NCBI RefSeq assembly: GCF_015058545.1
Contig: NZ_SVCB01000050.1
Span: 1 to 9,463 of the forward strand
Direction of reading: 5' to 3'
DNA from: Veillonella sp.
GTDB lineage: Bacteria; Bacillota; Negativicutes; Veillonellales; Veillonellaceae
Length of the DNA: 9,463 nt
This document shows, piece after piece, positions 6,678 through 9,463 of the stretch (the stretch's first letter is position 1; every line of letters begins with the position of its first letter). Below the pieces are notes generated by a model. That model was not told the DNA's origin and searched no databases. It saw nothing but the letters and a program-made list of their open reading frames with translations. The translations under genes and the position numbers were made by a program.

Positions 6678-6728
6678 CGGACTACAGCATTGATGATAGT
6701 AGGCGCTGTAAGTTGCGTTTGGTAATTC

Positions 6729-6787
6729 CAATCTAAGCAGTAATGAGACGTGATTACTGCTTAGGTTGTTTACATATATTTTTTTAC
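6729..6787 (+). terminator. Hairpin, probable terminator after the MarR-type gene
   Basis: Arms 6729-6744 (CAATCTAAGCAGTAAT) and 6753-6768 (ATTACTGCTTAGGTTG) form a 16-bp stem with one G-U pair and the 8-nt loop GAGACGTG. The following stretch is T-rich (TTTACATATATTTTTTT), but the long T run starts about 10 nt after the stem, so termination may be partial. Read-through would link the regulator with the oxidoreductase. Confidence 0.55.
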
Positions 6788-6795
6788 ATAGATAC

Positions 6796-6811
6796 ATGCA
6801 TGAGCATGCAT
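6796..6811. promoter_or_regulatory. Second copy of the MarR-type operator palindrome
   Basis: ATGCATG-AG-CATGCAT repeats the core found at 6279-6294, differing only in the 2-bp centre. Weak promoter boxes end right at it (TTGTTT 6766-6771, 17-nt spacer, TAGATA 6789-6794), so a bound protein would cover the transcription start. A shorter palindrome, AGCATGCT, lies at 6823-6830. Confidence 0.7.
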
Positions 6812-6891
6812 ATAGAAAGACGAGCATGCTTGTGGTTAAAATTCCAATAGGTGAAACTATTGTTTAGATAGAGAACAGATGGCGCTAAGTA

Positions 6892-6918
6892 GTCATCATA
6901 ACCGGTTAATAGGATGAC
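6892..6918. repeat. Nested inverted repeat in the oxidoreductase leader
   Basis: GTCATC (6892-6897) and GATGAC (6913-6918) flank a perfect 10-bp palindrome TAACCGGTTA (6899-6908). A smaller repeat, CAATAG/CTATTG, lies at 6845-6850 and 6857-6862. These could be a second regulator site or leader RNA structure; nothing in the sequence decides. Confidence 0.3.
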
Positions 6919-6960
6919 ACACGAATAGCGGTCATTGTCAGCAATAAAGGAGATTTTTAG

Positions 6961-8067
6961 ATGAAACAGATAACGGAACAGGTAAAATTACGAAATGGTG
7001 TTGTATTGAAAAACCGTTTGGCCATTCCGCCGATGACAACCCGTATGAGTTATTATGACGGCTCGGTAACGGGCGATGAAATTGCGTACTACGGTATGCG
7101 TACCGGCGGTGCGGGCTTGTTCATTACAGGCGTTGCCAATATCCAAGAAAACGGTCTTGGTTGGACCGGAGAGCTTGGTGTGTATGACGATAAATTCCTT
7201 CCCGGCCTTTCCAAATTAGCAGCGACCATGAAAGAAAACGGCACGAAAGCGATTCTTCAGATTTTCCACGCCGGTCGTATGTCTGATCGCAAAACATTGG
7301 GCGGTGAACAACCGGTAGCGCCGAGTGCTTATGCGGCAGGCCGCGCAGGCTCCGAAGTGCCTCGTGAACTGACTAACGATGAAATTGAAGAAATCATTGA
7401 AAACTTCAAAAAGGCGACGGTTCGTGCTATTAAAGCCGGTTTTGACGGCGTTGAACTTCACGGTGCCAACCATTACTTGTTGCATCAGTTCTTTTCACCA
7501 CATTCCAATCGTCGCACCGATAAATGGGGCGGTTCCATGGAAAAACGCTACACCTTCATTGAACGTGTTGTGGATGGTGTTATCGAAGTGGTAAAAGAAT
7601 CGGGTCAAAAAGACTTTATCGTAGGCTATCGTTTCTCCCCACGTGAAGAAACCGATCCGGGCTTCAATTTGGAAGAAACCTTGTGGCTTGTAGATAAATT
7701 GGCTGATAAAGAACTTGATTATCTCCATATTTCCCTGACGCGCTATGATCGTGCTACGGATATAGAAAAATACGCTGACAAATCTATGTTGCAATATGTG
7801 TATGAAAAAATCGACGGTCGTTTACCGCTAATTTCCGTAGGTGATATTCATACCCGTGAAGACGTGGAAGTGGCGCTCAAATACTCCGATATTGCCGCCA
7901 TCGGCACCGGTGTATTGATTGACCCTAAGTGGTTCCACAAAATTTTGGCTAATCGTGACAGCGAAATCCGTCAAACCTTGAATCAACAAGATCGTGATTT
8001 ACTCATGATTGCGCCGGGGACCTATGCCTTCATGGAAATGAAAAACCCACACTTATTGATTAAATAA
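6961..8067 (+). CDS. Old Yellow Enzyme-family NADH:flavin oxidoreductase
   Basis: This 368-residue protein is a single FMN-binding TIM barrel of the Old Yellow Enzyme family. Members reduce activated C=C bonds of enals, enones, quinones and similar electrophiles with NAD(P)H. It has PPMTTRMS (23-30) at the flavin edge, a glutamine at 100 before FHAGR (102-106), and the substrate-anchor pair His167/Asn170 in ELHGANHYLLHQFFSP. NRRTDKWGGSMEKR (183-196) is the family signature, Arg224 sits in GYRFSP, and SVGDIH (292-297) with AIGTG (313-317) are probable phosphate-binding loops. It lacks the C-terminal Fe-S and Rossmann domains of 2,4-dienoyl-CoA reductases (about 650 residues). AAAGGAG at 6948-6954 sets the start. 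The palindrome at 6796-6811 suggests control by the adjacent MarR-type protein. The substrate is unknown; electrophile or quinone detoxification is plausible. Confidence 0.88.
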   Translation: MKQITEQVKLRNGVVLKNRLAIPPMTTRMSYYDGSVTGDEIAYYGMRTGGAGLFITGVANIQENGLGWTGELGVYDDKFLPGLSKLAATMKENGTKAILQIFHAGRMSDRKTLGGEQPVAPSAYAAGRAGSEVPRELTNDEIEEIIENFKKATVRAIKAGFDGVELHGANHYLLHQFFSPHSNRRTDKWGGSMEKRYTFIERVVDGVIEVVKESGQKDFIVGYRFSPREETDPGFNLEETLWLVDKLADKELDYLHISLTRYDRATDIEKYADKSMLQYVYEKIDGRLPLISVGDIHTREDVEVALKYSDIAAIGTGVLIDPKWFHKILANRDSEIRQTLNQQDRDLLMIAPGTYAFMEMKNPHLLIK

Positions 8068-8178
8068 GAACGAACAAGTTGTTTTAAAATCGAAGTAAAA
8101 CAGGCACACAGTTGCCTTTGATATGACCTCAGCCACCGGCTTTTACATAGATATATACTGAAAGACTTAATAGGGCAC

Positions 8179-8195
8179 CTTCCCTCGTAGGGAAG
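8179..8195 (+). terminator. Small hairpin after the oxidoreductase gene
   Basis: CTTCCCT (8179-8185) and AGGGAAG (8189-8195) form a perfect 7-bp stem with loop CGT, followed by TTTATATAG. It may be a weak terminator or a structured part of the trailer. The stretch 8068-8178 before it shows only minor hairpins (such as AGGCA/TGCCT at about 8102-8116) and no supportable gene. Confidence 0.4.
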
Positions 8196-8231
8196 TTTAT
8201 ATAGAATTACTGTTAAAAAATATTGCACAAT

Positions 8232-8289
8232 ACACCGTAAGGCGGCTTGCATAGAAGAGAGAGCTATGCGAACTGTTTACGGTGTTTTT
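8232..8289 (+). terminator. Long intrinsic terminator
   Basis: The outer arms ACACCGTAA (8232-8240) and TTACGGTGT (8277-8285) pair perfectly. An inner stem, GCATAG with CTATGC (8249-8254 and 8264-8269), caps the structure. TTTTT follows at 8285-8289. It lies about 165 nt after the oxidoreductase stop and is the most convincing end of that transcript. Confidence 0.75.
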
Positions 8290-8305
8290 GTATTAATACG
8301 TAGCG

Positions 8306-8324
8306 AGCACGAGACGTGCTTTTT
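8306..8324 (+). terminator. Second, tandem intrinsic terminator
   Basis: AGCACG (8306-8311) and CGTGCT (8315-8320) form a perfect 6-bp stem with loop AGA, followed by a run of five T (8320-8324). It starts 17 nt after the preceding terminator's T-tract. Confidence 0.65.
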
Positions 8325-8358
8325 CGATTGTAAAAAATCTTTTTTTACGTATAAACAG

Positions 8359-8387
8359 ATGATAAAACCTATCATATGGAGTATAAT
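8359..8387 (+). promoter_or_regulatory. Candidate promoter of the exonuclease gene
   Basis: A consensus -10, TATAAT (8382-8387), has a 4-of-6 -35, ATGATA (8359-8364), at 17 nt. Transcription from about 8394 gives a leader of roughly 140 nt. That leader contains a hairpin TGTCAT/ATGACA (8437-8442 with 8448-8453) and an AGTGG/CCACT pairing (8412-8416 with 8432-8436). It matches no riboswitch class that I recognise. Confidence 0.5.
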
Positions 8388-8536
8388 AAAGGGTAGATGT
8401 TTCGATATAGTAGTGGCATAGAATAAGGCCTCCACTTGTCATGTGATATGACATAACGAGAAGGTGTATTGGTCTTATAATTGCCTGAAAATAAACGTAG
8501 ATTGATTATTTAATTCACAATAAAAGGAGTTTACAT

Positions 8537-9157
8537 ATGTTAAATTTTGTTGCCATTGACTTTGAAACAGCCAACAAATATGCCAATAGTGCCTGTTCGT
8601 TAGCTGTAGTAACCGTTGAAAACGGTCAGATTACCAAACGCGGTTACAGTCTCATTAAACCGCCGTTTATGCAGTTTGATGAAGAATGTATCGCCATTCA
8701 TGAGATTTTACCGAAAGACGTAATGGATAAACCAACTTTTGATAAATTATGGCCCGCTATTTACGAAAATCACTTGAAAGGTAAATTAGTTATCGCCCAT
8801 AATGCGAAGTTCGATATCGGCGTATTGCGAGCCACGTTAGACCATTATAATATTGAATGGCCGGAACTTGATTACACCTGTACCGTCAAAATCTCCAAAC
8901 GCGTATGGCCTGATTTGCAAAACCATAAATTAAATACGTTGGCTGCGTATTTAGGCTATGAGTTCAAACATCACTATGCTTTGGATGATGCGGAAATTTG
9001 TGCGCAGGTAGCCATTGCGGCGGCTAAAAAGCGTGGCGTTCAATCTATGGACCAATTATTGGCGAACATTGGCCTTGCTAAGGAATCCTTTATTACGGAA
9101 GATCGTCGTGAAAAGGTAAAAGAAGAAGCATCGGGTGAACAGATGTCGTTCTTCTAA
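8537..9157 (+). CDS. DnaQ-like 3'-5' exonuclease (DEDDh family)
   Basis: This 206-residue stand-alone exonuclease resembles the proofreading epsilon subunit of DNA polymerase III and is expected to remove nucleotides from 3' ends with two metal ions. All five DEDDh residues are visible: Asp8 and Glu10 in AIDFET, Asp93 in AHNAKFD, and His146 with Asp151 in HHYALDDAE (motif H-x4-D). The domain fills residues 3-163. A short charged region follows and ends in QMSFF (202-206), which resembles beta-clamp-binding pentapeptides of the QLSLF type. There is no polymerase or UvrC-like fusion, so it is probably an auxiliary repair or RNA/DNA-processing nuclease rather than the main proofreader. AAAGGAG at 8523-8529 supports ATG 8537. 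It appears to be transcribed alone from the promoter near 8382. Confidence 0.9.
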   Translation: MLNFVAIDFETANKYANSACSLAVVTVENGQITKRGYSLIKPPFMQFDEECIAIHEILPKDVMDKPTFDKLWPAIYENHLKGKLVIAHNAKFDIGVLRATLDHYNIEWPELDYTCTVKISKRVWPDLQNHKLNTLAAYLGYEFKHHYALDDAEICAQVAIAAAKKRGVQSMDQLLANIGLAKESFITEDRREKVKEEASGEQMSFF

Positions 9158-9175
9158 GAGGTCATTCTTCTAAGA
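9149..9175 (+). repeat. 11-bp direct repeat over the exonuclease stop codon
   Basis: TTCTTCTAAGA occurs at 9149-9159 and again at 9165-9175, a 16-bp offset. The first copy encodes the final Phe-Phe and the TAA stop. It looks like a small replication-slippage duplication. The coding sequence is unaffected. Confidence 0.5.
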
Positions 9176-9229
9176 CGGTATTTGGTACTGTCGGCGTAAG
9201 CGCAGTTAGTTTATTTAGTAGTTTTCAGG

Positions 9230-9262
9230 CTACCGGGATAATATCGGTGGCGTCAATTTTTT
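9230..9262 (+). terminator. Weak terminator-like hairpin before deoC
   Basis: CTACCG (9230-9235) pairs with CGGTGG (9245-9250) with one G-U pair. A run of seven T starts at 9256, after a 5-nt gap. The spacing weakens the call; partial read-through into deoC is possible. No clear promoter for deoC was found between here and its start. Confidence 0.35.
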
Positions 9263-9295
9263 ACAATATAAAGTTAATATGATGCGGGGTGGCGT

Positions 9296-9463
9296 ATGAG
9301 CGGCAAAGCAGTAGTAATGAGTTATACGGGACGAGAAATTTTAAAACATGTGGACCATACTTTATTGAAAGCGACGGCCGATTGGTCCGCTATCCAGCAA
9401 TTGGTGGAAGAAGCGGTGGAATTTGAAACCGCTTCTGTTTGCATTCCGCCGTCTTATGTGAAG
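9296..9463 (+). CDS. deoC: Deoxyribose-phosphate aldolase, N-terminal part (cut by window end)
   Basis: The first 56 codons of a frame that runs off the window are present. DeoC cleaves 2-deoxyribose 5-phosphate to glyceraldehyde 3-phosphate and acetaldehyde in the cytoplasm, as part of deoxynucleoside salvage. The recognisable N-terminal signatures are VDHTLLKATADW (19-30) and EFETASVCIPPSYVK (42-56), which match the family's DHTLLK and SVC-x-P-x-YV strings. The Schiff-base lysine lies beyond the window. ATG 9296 has a GGGGTGG site at 9286-9292; a later in-frame ATG at 9317 lacks one. Whether it belongs to a larger nucleoside operon cannot be seen here. Confidence 0.88.
   Translation, partial: MSGKAVVMSYTGREILKHVDHTLLKATADWSAIQQLVEEAVEFETASVCIPPSYVK

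Noticed and set aside
8266..8421. 51-codon + strand open frame starting MRTVYGVF
   Set aside because: It would run through two terminator hairpins and past the exonuclease promoter, has only a weak AGAGAG upstream, and resembles nothing I recognise.

Overview
The window looks like chromosome from a diderm, low-GC Firmicute of the Negativicutes, most likely Veillonella or a close relative. This is inferred from the gene mix, not from a database match. It has Gram-negative-type trimeric autotransporter adhesins (YadA family) beside genes with strong AGGAGG-type ribosome binding sites, Firmicute-like intrinsic terminators and a LarA-family lactate racemase. All recognised genes read on the + strand.

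Left third (1-4230), adhesin locus. Positions 126-1508 hold the 3' part of a trimeric autotransporter gene. It has a neck, stalk, beta-barrel anchor and C-terminal coiled coil, but no signal peptide, no head and no ribosome binding site. It is joined on its left to unrelated DNA that carries an intrinsic terminator pointing the other way. After an AT-rich 470-bp gap with two inverted repeats comes a complete paralogue (1981-4167). The paralogue has a signal peptide, YadA-like head, helical insert, neck, a repetitive Asn/Thr/Gly-rich linker, anchor and the same C-terminal coiled coil. The two share both ends of the stalk but differ completely in the middle, a pattern expected of module exchange by recombination.

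Middle (4231-6250), probable two-gene operon. An extended -10 promoter precedes a GNAT acetyltransferase of the phosphinothricin/MnaT type. It is followed 34 nt later by a LarA-family nickel-pincer racemase that keeps the recognisable metal/cofactor residues. A strong terminator closes the unit. Lactate is the main carbon source of Veillonella, so interconversion of lactate isomers fits, but the larB/larC/larE cofactor genes are not in the window.

Next (6239-8324), regulator and target. A small cysteine-rich MarR-type repressor is followed by an Old Yellow Enzyme-family flavin oxidoreductase. The same 16-bp palindrome, ATGCATGNNCATGCAT, lies just upstream of each gene. This suggests that the regulator represses both itself and the oxidoreductase, perhaps in response to electrophiles or redox change. 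Tandem terminator hairpins follow the oxidoreductase.

Right end (8325-9463). A promoter and a 140-nt leader precede a stand-alone DnaQ-like DEDDh exonuclease whose last five residues resemble a beta-clamp-binding motif. The window ends inside the start of deoC (deoxyribose-phosphate aldolase). No tRNA, rRNA, CRISPR array or complete insertion sequence was seen.
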